A stretch of DNA of 18,096 nucleotides from an uncultured Clostridia bacterium (GTDB taxonomy: Bacteria; Bacillota; Clostridia; TANB77; CAG-508). Location of the stretch: assembly GCA_944393275.1 (NCBI GenBank), contig CALXZQ010000010.1, forward strand, positions 1-18,096, in the 5' to 3' direction. The translations under genes and the position numbers were made by a program. Positions within the stretch are counted from its first letter, which is position 1; each line of letters starts with the position of its first letter. This document shows, piece by piece, positions 7,771 through 16,350 of this stretch. Below the pieces are notes generated by a model, which searched no databases, was not told the origin of the DNA, and saw only the letters and a program-made list of their open reading frames with translations.

Positions 7771-8397
7771 ATGAAAGAAAAAGAAGAAATAAGATTAAAT
7801 GAATTAAAAAAAGAAGAAATACAATTATATAAAATGGGAGCACAATATATATGTGGGATAGATGAAGCAGGAAGAGGTCCACTTGCAGGGCCTGTTGTAG
7901 TTGCAAGTGTAATAATGCCAAAAGACTCAAAAATTGAAGGCGTTAACGATTCTAAAAAAGTCTCAGAAAAGAAAAGAGAAAAACTATATGATGAGATAAC
8001 TCAAAATGCAATAAGTTGGTCTGTTGCAATAATAGATCAAAAACAAATAGATGATATAAATATATTAAATGCTACCAAAAAAGGATTAACACAATGTATT
8101 AAAGAATTAAAAGAAAAACCCGACATTATTATTGTAGATGCACTAGAGAAAATTGATACCTTAGGAATTCCATATAAATCAATAATAAAAGGTGATTCTA
8201 AATGCTATAGTATAGCAGCAGCATCAATCATTGCAAAAGTTACAAGAGATAGAATAATGAGACAGTGGGATGAGGTGTATCCACAGTATGGATTTGCCAA
8301 GCATAAAGGATATGGGACAGCAGCACATATAGCTGCAATAAAAGAATATGGATTATGTCCAATCCATAGAAGAAGTTTTACAAAAAATTTTATTTAA
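7771..8397 (+). CDS. rnhB: Ribonuclease HII
   Basis: Cytoplasmic endonuclease that cuts RNA in RNA-DNA hybrids and removes single ribonucleotides from DNA. The signature DEAGRGPLAGP (31-41) supplies D31 and E32. D123 (IVDALE) and D142 (KGDSK) complete the DEDD metal site, SIAAASIIAKVTRDR (147-161) is the conserved helix, and the tyrosine in HKGYGT (178-183) is the junction-sensing residue known from the family. At 208 residues it is full length, with a short charged N-terminal extension typical of Firmicutes. AAGGA (7759-7763) is seven bases before the ATG. It lies 18 bp before pdp, and with the 7323 gene probably forms one transcript. Confidence 0.96.
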   Translation: MKEKEEIRLNELKKEEIQLYKMGAQYICGIDEAGRGPLAGPVVVASVIMPKDSKIEGVNDSKKVSEKKREKLYDEITQNAISWSVAIIDQKQIDDINILNATKKGLTQCIKELKEKPDIIIVDALEKIDTLGIPYKSIIKGDSKCYSIAAASIIAKVTRDRIMRQWDEVYPQYGFAKHKGYGTAAHIAAIKEYGLCPIHRRSFTKNFI

Positions 8398-8415
8398 ACT
8401 AAGGAGAAAAGAGAT

Positions 8416-9720
8416 TTGAATATATTAGATATAATTGCTAAAAAGAGAGATAATCAAAAATTAAATAAACAAGAAATAGAATATTTTATCAAAGAATATA
8501 CTTTAGGAAATATTACAGATTATCAAGCAGCAGCACTTGTTATGGCAATATATATAAATGGAATGGATTTTGAAGAAATAACACATTTAACAATAGCAAT
8601 GGCAGAATCAGGAGATAAAGTAGATTTATCCTCAATTGGAAAATGTGTAGTAGACAAGCATAGTACAGGTGGAGTAGGAGATAAAATAACTATTATATTA
8701 TCTCCTATAATTGCAGCAATTGGAATTCCAGTAGCAAAAATGTCAGGAAGAGGTTTAGGCTATACTGGAGGCACAGCAGACAAATTAGAATCCATACCAG
8801 GATATAAGGTAGAAATAGATGAAAAAGAATTTATAAATAATGTAAAAGAAATAGGAATAAGTTTAATAACACAAACCAAATCTATTGCACCAGCAGATAA
8901 AAAAATATATGCATTAAGAGATAGTATAAATTGTGTTGATAGTATGCCATTAATTGCCTCAAGTATTATGAGCAAAAAAATAGCTAGTGGAGCAGATAAA
9001 ATTGTTTTAGATGTTACAGTGGGAAATGGAGCATTTATGAAAAATAAAGAAGATGCTACAGAACTTTCTAAGATAATGATAGAAATAGGGAAAAGAAGTA
9101 GTAAAGAAACAATTTGTATTCTTACTAATATGGATGAGCCATTAGGAAATACTGTAGGAAATACATTAGAAGTAATTGAAGCAATACAATTCTTAAAAGG
9201 CGAAATGTCAGACGATATAAAAGACATAATATTAGAAATTGGAAGCTATATGTTAAAACTTTCAGGAAAATATGAAGATTTAGAAGAAGGTAAAAAAATA
9301 ATTCTAGAAACCTTGAATAATGGTAAGGCATTTGAAAAGTTTGTGGAATTAGTAAAAAAGCAGGGTGGGGATATAACAAATATATATAATACAGAAAAAT
9401 TTAAAAAGGCAAAATATATTTTACCAGTATTTGCACAAGCTAATGGATACATATCTAAAATTCCAGCAGAAGAAATAGGAAAAATATCTTGCTTTTTAGG
9501 TGCAGGCAGAATGAAAAAAGATGACACTATAGACTATTCTGTAGGAATTACTCTAAATGAGAAAGTAGGAAATCTAGTTCAAAAAGGAGATGTTATTGGA
9601 TATATACATTCAAATGATAGAGAAAAAGGAATAAAAGCAGTCGAGAAAATGAGCAAAATAATAGAAATATCTAAAGATAAGATAGAGAAAAACAATACTA
9701 TAATTTCAGTATTATTATAA
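8416..9720 (+). CDS. pdp: Pyrimidine-nucleoside phosphorylase
   Basis: Salvage enzyme that splits uridine, deoxyuridine and thymidine with phosphate into base and (deoxy)ribose-1-phosphate. The glycosyltransferase family 3 signatures are clear: DKHSTGGVGDK (80-90, phosphate site), KMSGRGLGYTGGT (108-120) and SSIMSKK (182-188). R168, S183 and K187 match the pyrimidine-binding residues of the family. The C-terminal alpha/beta domain is present, with an intact YSVGI and a GDVIGYIH segment; 434 residues is the usual length. The start is TTG at 8416 with AAGGAG (8401-8406) nine bases upstream; MNILDIIAKKRD matches the family N-terminus and no in-frame ATG lies nearby. Last intact gene of the 7323 operon. 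No clear terminator follows its stop, so transcripts may run to the hairpin at 10154. PyNP is favoured over thymidine phosphorylase because this is the Firmicute form. Confidence 0.95.
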   Translation: MNILDIIAKKRDNQKLNKQEIEYFIKEYTLGNITDYQAAALVMAIYINGMDFEEITHLTIAMAESGDKVDLSSIGKCVVDKHSTGGVGDKITIILSPIIAAIGIPVAKMSGRGLGYTGGTADKLESIPGYKVEIDEKEFINNVKEIGISLITQTKSIAPADKKIYALRDSINCVDSMPLIASSIMSKKIASGADKIVLDVTVGNGAFMKNKEDATELSKIMIEIGKRSSKETICILTNMDEPLGNTVGNTLEVIEAIQFLKGEMSDDIKDIILEIGSYMLKLSGKYEDLEEGKKIILETLNNGKAFEKFVELVKKQGGDITNIYNTEKFKKAKYILPVFAQANGYISKIPAEEIGKISCFLGAGRMKKDDTIDYSVGITLNEKVGNLVQKGDVIGYIHSNDREKGIKAVEKMSKIIEISKDKIEKNNTIISVLL

Positions 9721-9846
9721 AAAATAAAAAACAAAAGCTAATTTGGAAATACCATAAGATATAATAGAAAACTAAAAATATTAATTAAACAAGCTACCGA
9801 ATGAAGAATATAAGATAAATATTATTGAAATAGTTAGAAGATAAAA
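9721..9846. other. Gene-free AT-rich stretch after pdp
   Basis: No promoter with both boxes, no hairpin and no supported gene is visible. A TATAAT at 9760-9765 has no -35 partner. A short open stretch ending RR-stop near 9840 could be a gene remnant, but I cannot recognise it. Confidence 0.4.
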
Positions 9847-10145
9847 ATGAGAATAATATTAAAAATATTAGTAGTAATATCTTTATAAAGTAAAGTTTAT
9901 GGATCAAATCCAGACTTTAAATCTATAGATGAAGAAGGACAAACAATTTCAGGACTCCTATTAACAAAGCTGAAAACGAAACTATAAAAAATACGGATTC
10001 TATAACTTCAAATAAAATCTTACCAAGAACGGGAAACAAAAAAGGGATAGTTTTAATCTTGTTAGGAATGCTGGTTGCAGTATATGGTTTTTATGCAAGA
10101 ATGAAAAATACAAAAAAAGATATAAAAACAATTATAATTAAGTAA
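9847..10145 (+). pseudogene. Broken gene for a small LPRTG sortase-anchored surface protein
   Basis: Three pieces together read as one small secreted, wall-anchored protein. From ATG 9847 comes a signal-peptide-like start (MRIILKILVVISL) cut by TAA at 9886-9888. The same frame continues as SKVYGSNPDFKSIDE to about 9953. Then the frame changes by one base (consistent with one lost base near 9953-9956) and continues TPINKAENETIKN. LPRTG is encoded at 10020-10034, followed by a hydrophobic helix (GIVLILLGMLVAVYGFY), a basic tail (RMKNTKK) and a TAA at 10143-10145. Signal peptide, polar spacer, LPxTG, helix and positive tail are the exact order of sortase substrates. The repaired product would be about 99 residues. 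No good ribosome binding site precedes the ATG. No sortase gene lies in the window. A sequencing error could explain one lesion but less easily both. Confidence 0.65.
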
Positions 10146-10153
10146 AATTAAAC

Positions 10154-10197
10154 AAAAGAGTGAATTAACTGTTTAAATTAAGTTAAAACACTCTTTT
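10154..10197. terminator. Bidirectional terminator between the LPRTG remnant and ylbJ
   Basis: Outer stem AAAAGAGTG (10154-10162) pairs with 10189-10197, and an inner 6-bp stem (10165-10170 with 10181-10186) sits behind a symmetric A-A internal loop. Runs of A and T border both sides, so it can terminate the plus-strand remnant and pdp read-through, and minus-strand ylbJ (stop 10203). Confidence 0.75.
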
Positions 10198-10202
10198 ATA
10201 TT

Positions 10203-11274
10203 TTACATTAGATCAAAGTTAAATATTATAAAATTAGAAATTAAAAGGTAAGTATAAAAGCTAGCGAATACTCCCTGAAGAAGCTTACCTATAAAATAAG
10301 GTAGAATAGAAATTTTAGACTTTGAGACTATACTAAAAACTTGTAAAAGTACAGAAATACCACCAAATCCGAGTAAAAATGCACATATTACAATGTTTAC
10401 AGAAATTGATTTATATGGTATTGTAGCAATTTGTTTTACACCATTAGTAAGTTCAATAAATCCGTTTATAATACCAGAAGAAAAGTTCTCACTAATACCT
10501 AAATTATTTAATATAGGATTCAAAAAATTAGCTAATCCTGATATAAAATGACTCTTATCTAAAATAGATAAAAGAACTGAAAATAAAACTACAAAACCAC
10601 CAATTAAAAATATAGTAGAGATAGAATTTCTTATACTAGTTGCCAAAATCTCTCCTAAATTAGAAAATCTTAATATGGAAGTTTGTTTAGAAGAAGAGAT
10701 ACTGCTAATACATTGAAAATTTTCTTTAGAATTTCTCTTCCAAAACCTAAAAATAAAAGCTACAGTAATACAAGATAAAATATGTGTAAACAAAAGTAAA
10801 AAACCAATAGTAGTATTACCAAATAAACTAACACCAACAGTACCTAAAATAAATAATGGACCGGAATTATTAGTAAAAGCGAGAAGTCTTTCAGCTTCTA
10901 CATCAGAACATATGCCGCTTTCTTTTAAATTAGCAACAATTTTGGCACCAGTTGGGTAACCACTAATTATACCCATAATAAAGGGAAAAGCACCTTCACC
11001 AGGGACATTAAAAAGTGGTCTCATTATTTTATTTAGATATCTTCCTAGAATTGATACAACATTAGTATAGCCTAATATTTCTGTAGCTACAAAAAAAGGA
11101 AATAGTGAAGGAACAACATTATTTGCCCAAAGTAATAATCCGTGACTTAGCAGCATTCAAATTACTACTAGAAAAAAGTACTAAAGAAATAGTAAACAAA
11201 ATAAAAAATATTGATAGAATATTTCTCTTTATAGAAAGTATATAAAATTTAAAATTAAAAAATATTTTTGTCAT
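10203..11274 (-). pseudogene. ylbJ: ylbJ-like sporulation integral membrane protein gene, frameshifted near its 5' end
   Basis: The long frame (11156-10203) encodes a polytopic membrane protein with the nucleoside-recognition/Gate features of YlbJ: LLLWANNVVPSLFPFFVATE, SGYPTGAKI, TNNSGPLFILG and a second Gate half (FIELTNGVKQ). YlbJ is a mother-cell protein needed for spore formation in Bacillus. The in-frame ATG at 11156 has no ribosome binding site. Upstream, in another frame, an ATG at 11274 is preceded by GGTGAT (11284-11279) and encodes the missing hydrophobic N-terminus, ending SSSNLNAAKS just where the main frame resumes GLLLWA. Dropping one base near 11141-11146 joins them into about 356 residues, a little shorter than B. 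subtilis YlbJ. I read this as a one-base insertion, either real gene loss or an assembly error. Without the first helix the remaining frame would probably not be made. Confidence 0.75.
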
Positions 11275-11316
11275 AATAATCACCATATTAGATATTTATT
11301 AATATATATTAAATTT

Positions 11317-11331
11317 TCATATAAAATATGA
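11317..11331. repeat. Palindrome in the ylbJ-mfd divergent region
   Basis: TCATAT-AAA-ATATGA is a perfect 6-bp inverted repeat around a 3-base centre. It lies 7 bases upstream of the mfd -35 box and about 43 bases before the ylbJ start. It could be an operator or just AT-rich symmetry. Confidence 0.35.
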
Positions 11332-11337
11332 GAAAAC

Positions 11338-11366
11338 TTGAAAAATACAATAATATATTATATATT
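11338..11366 (+). promoter_or_regulatory. Sigma-A promoter of mfd
   Basis: TTGAAA (11338-11343), a 17-base spacer and TATATT (11361-11366). AAGGAG (11383-11388) follows, seven bases before the mfd ATG. Confidence 0.65.
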
Positions 11367-11395
11367 GTGTTTATCCTATTCTAAGGAGTAGACAA

Positions 11396-14300
11396 ATGAA
11401 TTTAATAACTAAAGAATTATTACAATCTGAAAAATTTAAAGATTATTTAAATAATATAGAAATAAAAAAAGGTCCGGTTATATTATCGGGCTTAACTGAC
11501 GTAGGTGCTACACAATTTGTTATAGCTACAAAGGAAGTTACAGACAAACCGATTTGTATTATTACATATAATGAACTTCAAGCAAAAAAGTTATTAGAAA
11601 ATATAAAAAGCTTTAGTAAAGATGTAGTATATTTTCCTAAGAAGGAAATATTGACTTATGATTATATAGCAGAAAGCAAAGATTTACCTTATGAGAGAAT
11701 AGAAGCACTTATTAAATTACAAAACATAGAAAAACCAATATTGATTACAACCATTGAAGCTATTATGCAAAAAATGATTTCAAAAGAAGTTTTGTTTAAA
11801 AATGTAATAAGTCTAAAAGTAGGGGATATATTAAATATAGATGATTTTAAACAGACATTAGTAAAATTGGGATATGTGAGATATGACTTAATTGATGGAA
11901 AAGGACAGTTTAGTAGTAGAGGTGGAATAATAGATATCTCTTTAACAGAAAAGCTGGGAATAAGAATTGAATTTTGGGGAGATGATGTTGATTCAATAAG
12001 ATATTTTGATATTGCAACACAAAGATCAACACAGATGATAGAACAAATAGATATCTATCCAATGCACGAATACTTATTAGAATGTAGTATAGATGATGTA
12101 TGTAAAAAAATATTAAAAAGAAGCTTTACAAACAAGCAATTGGAAAATGTAAATGAAGATATAGAGCTTATAAAAAATGGAGACTTTGTAAGTAAAGTAG
12201 AAAAATATTTTAATTGTTTTTATTCAAATAAATCAAATATACTAGAATACATTTCACAAGACTCATTAATATTTTTTGATGAAATAGGAAAAATAAGAGC
12301 AAGAGCAGAGAATATAGGACAAGATAATTTGAACATACAGAAAGCTTTAGTAGAAAAAGAAAGAATTATTCCAGATGGAATACTAAATATAGGAAATATT
12401 GATGAGTTAGACAAAGTATTTAAAAATGCTAATATTTATCTAGAAAAAAATGATTTTAATATAAAAGTACAAGGTGAAAACTATAATTTTAACTTTAGAG
12501 AAGTAAATTACTATAAATCTAATATAGAAGAGTTCTTTGAAGACTTGAGAACGGCAAAATTAAATAATAAAAAGATATATATACTATTAGATACAGAAGA
12601 AAAAGCAAAAAAAATATCAGACATATTAATGAAGCAAGAAATAGTAAATAAAGTGGATTTAGATTTTGAAGCAAGTGATATAAATGACAATATTATAACA
12701 ATAGGAGTTAAGAAAATATCAACAGGATTTGAACTATATGACTTAAAACTCTTAGTTATTTCGGCAAATGAGTTAATTGATGTAGAGAAAAAAAGAAAAA
12801 AGGTACATAGTAGTTTTAAACAAGGTGAAAAAATAATATTTGAAGAACTAAAAATTGGTGACTATGTAGTACATAAGACTCACGGAATAGGTCAATTTAT
12901 TGGTGTAAATACGATAAAAGCAGATGGGGTAACAAAAGATTATATAAAAATAAGATATAAAAATGATGACATACTATATGTACCAACAGATCAATTAGAC
13001 AATATAAGGAAATATATTGGAAGCGGTGATGAAAAACCTAAGATAAATAGACTGGGAAGCAAAGAATGGTCTAATACTAAAAATAGAGTAAAGAATAATT
13101 TAAGAGAAGTAGCAAGAGAACTTATTGAATTATATGCAAAAAGACAAAAAATAAAAGGATATAGTTTTTCAAAAGATACAGTATGGCAACAAGAATTTGA
13201 AAATAATTTTCCATATCAAGAAACCGAAGATCAAATAAGATGTATAGATGAAGTAAAGAAAGATATGGAATCTCCAAGACCTATGGATAGACTATTATGT
13301 GGAGATGTAGGATATGGAAAAACAGAAGTAGCAATAAGAGCTGCATTTAAAGCGGTTATGGATCAAAAGCAAGTTGCATACTTAGTTCCAACTACTGTAC
13401 TTGCTAATCAACAATATGAATCTTTTAAAGAAAGAATGGAGTTATTTCCAATACGAGTAGAGGTTTTAAATAGATTTAGAACAAAAAAAGAACAAGAAGA
13501 AATAATAAGAAAATTAAAGTTAGGGGAAATTGATGTAATAATTGGAACTCATAGACTACTTAGTAAAGATGTACAGTTTAAAGATTTGGGATTACTTATA
13601 ATTGATGAAGAGCATAGATTTGGGGTTAAGGATAAAGAAAAAATAAAAGAATATAAAACAAATATAGATGTACTTACAATGACAGCAACTCCAATTCCAA
13701 GAACATTGCATATGTCTATTGTAGGAATAAGAGATATGTCCGTAATATATGAACCACCACAAAATAGAAAACCAGTTCAAACTTATGTGTTAGAATATGA
13801 CAGAGAGGTTATAAAAGAAGCTATAACCAAAGAAATAGAAAGAAAAGGACAGGTATTTTATTTATTCAATAATGTAGAAAGAATTGAAGGGAAGGCAAAT
13901 GAAATATCTGATTTAGTTCCAGAAGCAAATATAGCATATGCACATGGCAAAATGACAGGTACTGAGCTAGAAAATATAATGATGGAATTTGTAAATGGTA
14001 ATATAGATGTACTTGTATGTACAACAATATTAGAATCAGGAATAGATATTCCAAATGCAAATACAATAATAGTTGAAAATGCAGATAGATTGGGGTTAGC
14101 ACAGCTATATCAAATAAGAGGAAGAGTAGGAAGAAGTGACATTCAAAGCTATGCATATATAACATATAAAAGAGATAAACTATTATCAGAAGTCGCAGAT
14201 AAAAGATTAAAAGCGATAAAAGAATTTACAGAATTTGGTTCTGGGTTTAAAATAGCAATGAGAGACCTAGAAATAAGAGGTGCAGGAAGTCTATTGGGAG

Positions 14301-14839
14301 AAATACAACATGGACATCTAGAACAAGTTGGATATGATACATATTGTAAGCTATTAGACGAAGTAATAAAAGAAATGCAAGGTATTGAAATTGAGGAAGA
14401 AAATGATGTTCAAATAGATTTGAATATATCTACATATATTCCTGATAACTATATAGAAGATGCAAGTCAGAAGATAAAAATTTATCAAGATATTGCTTTA
14501 TGTAGGACAGAAGAAGATATACAAAATGTTATAGATACTATAATAGATATTTATGGAGATATGCCAAAACAAATAGAAAATTTAATTGAAATAGTAAGAA
14601 TAAAAGAACTTTGCAAAAGAAATAATATATTAAAAGTAATGCAAAAGGCAAATGGAATAGTATTTTACTTTGATGCTAAGAAATTCAGAATGGAAGTAGT
14701 AGATGTATTATTAGAAAGATATAAAAATAAAATAAAATTCTCTCCGGGAAATGAGCCATATATTACATATAAAATAGAAGCTGCAAATGACAATAAAATG
14801 CTAGATGATATTAAAGAATTCTTAGAAATATTGCCATAA
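11396..14839 (+). CDS. mfd: Transcription-repair coupling factor
   Basis: Large DNA translocase (1147 residues) that removes RNA polymerase stalled at DNA lesions and recruits UvrA. The N-terminal UvrB-like module spans about 1-350, with DLIDGKGQFSSRGGIIDI (164-181) conserved and a degenerate nucleotide site, as expected. The RNA polymerase-interacting domain begins at KIGDYVVHKTHGIGQF (486-501). The helicase core has Walker A GDVGYGKT (636-643), DEEH (737-740), TATPIPRTL (763-771) and QIRGRVGR (906-913), followed by the translocation region RDLEIRGAGSLLGEIQHGH (956-974). The UvrA-masking C-terminal domain (about 1000-1147) is present. Length and domain order are normal. AAGGAG lies seven bases upstream and a sigma-A-type promoter precedes it. 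A 14-bp gap to the methyltransferase gene indicates one transcript. Confidence 0.98.
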   Translation: MNLITKELLQSEKFKDYLNNIEIKKGPVILSGLTDVGATQFVIATKEVTDKPICIITYNELQAKKLLENIKSFSKDVVYFPKKEILTYDYIAESKDLPYERIEALIKLQNIEKPILITTIEAIMQKMISKEVLFKNVISLKVGDILNIDDFKQTLVKLGYVRYDLIDGKGQFSSRGGIIDISLTEKLGIRIEFWGDDVDSIRYFDIATQRSTQMIEQIDIYPMHEYLLECSIDDVCKKILKRSFTNKQLENVNEDIELIKNGDFVSKVEKYFNCFYSNKSNILEYISQDSLIFFDEIGKIRARAENIGQDNLNIQKALVEKERIIPDGILNIGNIDELDKVFKNANIYLEKNDFNIKVQGENYNFNFREVNYYKSNIEEFFEDLRTAKLNNKKIYILLDTEEKAKKISDILMKQEIVNKVDLDFEASDINDNIITIGVKKISTGFELYDLKLLVISANELIDVEKKRKKVHSSFKQGEKIIFEELKIGDYVVHKTHGIGQFIGVNTIKADGVTKDYIKIRYKNDDILYVPTDQLDNIRKYIGSGDEKPKINRLGSKEWSNTKNRVKNNLREVARELIELYAKRQKIKGYSFSKDTVWQQEFENNFPYQETEDQIRCIDEVKKDMESPRPMDRLLCGDVGYGKTEVAIRAAFKAVMDQKQVAYLVPTTVLANQQYESFKERMELFPIRVEVLNRFRTKKEQEEIIRKLKLGEIDVIIGTHRLLSKDVQFKDLGLLIIDEEHRFGVKDKEKIKEYKTNIDVLTMTATPIPRTLHMSIVGIRDMSVIYEPPQNRKPVQTYVLEYDREVIKEAITKEIERKGQVFYLFNNVERIEGKANEISDLVPEANIAYAHGKMTGTELENIMMEFVNGNIDVLVCTTILESGIDIPNANTIIVENADRLGLAQLYQIRGRVGRSDIQSYAYITYKRDKLLSEVADKRLKAIKEFTEFGSGFKIAMRDLEIRGAGSLLGEIQHGHLEQVGYDTYCKLLDEVIKEMQGIEIEEENDVQIDLNISTYIPDNYIEDASQKIKIYQDIALCRTEEDIQNVIDTIIDIYGDMPKQIENLIEIVRIKELCKRNNILKVMQKANGIVFYFDAKKFRMEVVDVLLERYKNKIKFSPGNEPYITYKIEAANDNKMLDDIKEFLEILP

Positions 14840-14853
14840 GAAAGGATAAAGTT

Positions 14854-15645
14854 ATGCAAGTAATTTCTAGTAAAGATAATCAAGTAATAAAAAATATAAA
14901 AAAATTAAAAGATAAAAAATATCGTGATTTAAATAATGAATATATCATAGAAGGAATAAAATTAATTAAAGAAGCTATTGATGAAGGTGTAGAAATAAAA
15001 CAGATAATTATTTGTGAAGAATGTGTTAAAGATGGTTCTATTAGTCAAAAATTATTATATGAAGTTGCGAAATATAATATTATAGCAGTTTCACAGAAGA
15101 TATTTGAAAGTATAACAGAAGTGAAAAATCCACAGGGGATAATAGCCGTTGTGAAAAAAAATAATCAAAATCAGCAAATTAATTATGACGAAGATTTAAT
15201 TGTTATACTGGATAATATTCAAGATCCAGGAAATTTAGGGACAATATTAAGAACAGTAGATAGTGCTAATTTATCTCAAATTATTGTATCGGAAAATACC
15301 GCCGATAATTATAATCCAAAAGTTGTAAGGTCTACAATGGGTGCTGTATACAGAGTAAAAGTTATTAGAAGTAATGATTTAATAAAAACAGTAAAGGAAC
15401 TAAAAAAGCAAGGATATGAAATATGTGCAACATCATTAGAAGAAGCTAAAAGCATATATGAAATTGACTATAAAAAGAAAGTTATAATTATAGGAAATGA
15501 GGCTAATGGGGTTTCAAAAGAATTATTAAAATTAGCAGATAAAAAAATTAAGATTCCTATGCTAGGTAAAACAGAGAGTTTAAATGCATCAGTTGCAACA
15601 AGTATTATTGTATATGAATATATAAGACAAAAATTATACCAATAA
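14854..15645 (+). CDS. SpoU/TrmH-family RNA 2'-O-methyltransferase
   Basis: A SPOUT-class methyltransferase of 263 residues, expected to methylate a ribose 2'-OH in rRNA or tRNA with S-adenosylmethionine. The substrate-binding domain (about 1-100) begins ISSKDNQVIKNIKKL, the typical start of RlmB/TsnR-like proteins, and contains FESITEVKNPQGIIAV (84-99). The catalytic SpoU domain has motif 1 LDNIQDPGNLGTILRT (119-134), motif 2 IIGNEANGVS (212-221) and motif 3 IPMLGKTESLNASVA (234-248); N121, R133, E216 and N244 are the conserved polar positions. AAAGGA lies seven bases before the ATG. It follows mfd by 14 bp and ends at a strong terminator. Closest guess is a B. subtilis YsgA-like 23S rRNA methylase; the exact target cannot be told from sequence, so no symbol is given. 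Confidence 0.92.
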   Translation: MQVISSKDNQVIKNIKKLKDKKYRDLNNEYIIEGIKLIKEAIDEGVEIKQIIICEECVKDGSISQKLLYEVAKYNIIAVSQKIFESITEVKNPQGIIAVVKKNNQNQQINYDEDLIVILDNIQDPGNLGTILRTVDSANLSQIIVSENTADNYNPKVVRSTMGAVYRVKVIRSNDLIKTVKELKKQGYEICATSLEEAKSIYEIDYKKKVIIIGNEANGVSKELLKLADKKIKIPMLGKTESLNASVATSIIVYEYIRQKLYQ

Positions 15646-15651
15646 ACAATT

Positions 15652-15695
15652 AAAAGAGGATGTATCCATAAAATATAGGATATATTCTCTTTTTT
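15652..15695. terminator. Terminator after the methyltransferase, possibly bidirectional
   Basis: A 16-bp stem (15652-15667 with 15678-15693), perfect except for two G-U pairs on the plus strand, with a 10-base loop and six T (15690-15695). The A-run on the 5' side could also let it terminate the minus-strand DUF4364 gene ending at 15710, though the G-U pairs become A-C mismatches on that strand. Confidence 0.85.
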
Positions 15696-15709
15696 ATAAA
15701 AAACTATTC

Positions 15710-16258
15710 TTATTCAGTTTGATGTACAGTATTATTTAATGCTTCAATAATCTTAGGGTAAATATCTATGGCATTATTCTTCCAATTATCTACAAGCATT
15801 TTGGCTTTTTCTGTGGAACCTGCAAATGTTTTAAGTTCAAACATTGTTTCACCATTTTCTACAATCTTACATTTTACAGTGTAATTGTGTTCTCCTTTAG
15901 GCATATATTCTGCAGTAATTGAAACCTCATTCTCAATTATATCTAATTCATTTTTAAAATTATTATCAACTTTTAATTTTAATATGCCTGGTATCATATC
16001 ACCTGTAAGCTTAAGTGCTTCTATTCCTTCTGGAGTTATCTTATATAAAGTAGTATCATCATTTGAATATGAAGTTATATATCGTGTTTCTAATAAATCT
16101 AATAAAAATTGTTGAAAATAGAAATAATTTATATCGGTTATGGATAATACTAATTTTAAGAATTCATCATTAGTTAAAGGCTTATTAACCTTAAATAATA
16201 TGTATAATATTAAAGCTTTATATTCTGCTAAAGTATCTTTATCTGTTGTTAATTTCAT
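15710..16258 (-). CDS. DUF4364 family winged-helix protein, putative transcriptional regulator
   Basis: 182 residues. The N-terminal part (about 8-85) has a winged-helix pattern: LAEYKALILYILFKVNKPLT, then NYFYFQQFLLDLLETRYI, then a TTLYKITPEGIEAL wing and helix. The C-terminal part (about 95-175) is beta-rich and of unknown role. This matches DUF4364 as I know it from Clostridia, where it is a conserved single-copy gene without a proven function. Start 16258 is chosen over 16294 because AAGGAG (16274-16269) lies ten bases before it and LTTDKDTLAEYK is the family N-terminus. It is divergent from the J-protein gene, and the two promoters share a perfect inverted repeat, so this DNA-binding-type protein may regulate both (inference). 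Confidence 0.82.
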   Translation of the reverse strand: MKLTTDKDTLAEYKALILYILFKVNKPLTNDEFLKLVLSITDINYFYFQQFLLDLLETRYITSYSNDDTTLYKITPEGIEALKLTGDMIPGILKLKVDNNFKNELDIIENEVSITAEYMPKGEHNYTVKCKIVENGETMFELKTFAGSTEKAKMLVDNWKNNAIDIYPKIIEALNNTVHQTE

Positions 16259-16294
16259 TTTAAGCACACTCCTTAAATATACAAAGTTTAACAA

Positions 16295-16303
16295 ATTATA
16301 TCA
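16295..16303 (-). promoter_or_regulatory. Extended -10 promoter of the DUF4364 gene
   Basis: On the minus strand TGATATAAT (16303-16295) is a perfect extended -10 box. No -35 hexamer is recognisable. Transcription would start near 16288, ahead of the ribosome binding site at 16274-16269. Confidence 0.7.
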
Positions 16304-16341
16304 TATTTTTTTGGGAAATACTAGGAATATATTTTAAAAAA

Positions 16342-16350
16342 TGATATAAT
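16342..16350 (+). promoter_or_regulatory. Extended -10 promoter of the J-domain gene
   Basis: TGATATAAT (16342-16350) is the same extended -10 box as on the opposite strand, with no clear -35. Transcription would start near 16357; GGGAG (16370-16374) follows, six bases before the ATG. Confidence 0.7.

Noticed and set aside
8760..9227. Minus-strand open frame of 155 codons inside pdp
   Set aside because: It is antisense to a highly conserved enzyme, has no ribosome binding site that I can see, and its hydrophobic Ile/Leu/Ser-rich product is typical of a shadow of AT-rich coding DNA.
9785..9842. Short open stretch ending RR-stop upstream of the LPRTG remnant
   Set aside because: It has no start signal, no homology I recognise and is too short to support as a gene or pseudogene.
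9886..9888. In-frame stop in the LPRTG gene as a recoding site
   Set aside because: It is TAA, which is not used for selenocysteine or pyrrolysine, and a frameshift downstream breaks the gene as well, so decay is simpler.
11138..11149. Programmed ribosomal frameshift in ylbJ
   Set aside because: There is no slippery heptamer or following stem, and the family is not known to use recoding; a plain indel is simpler.
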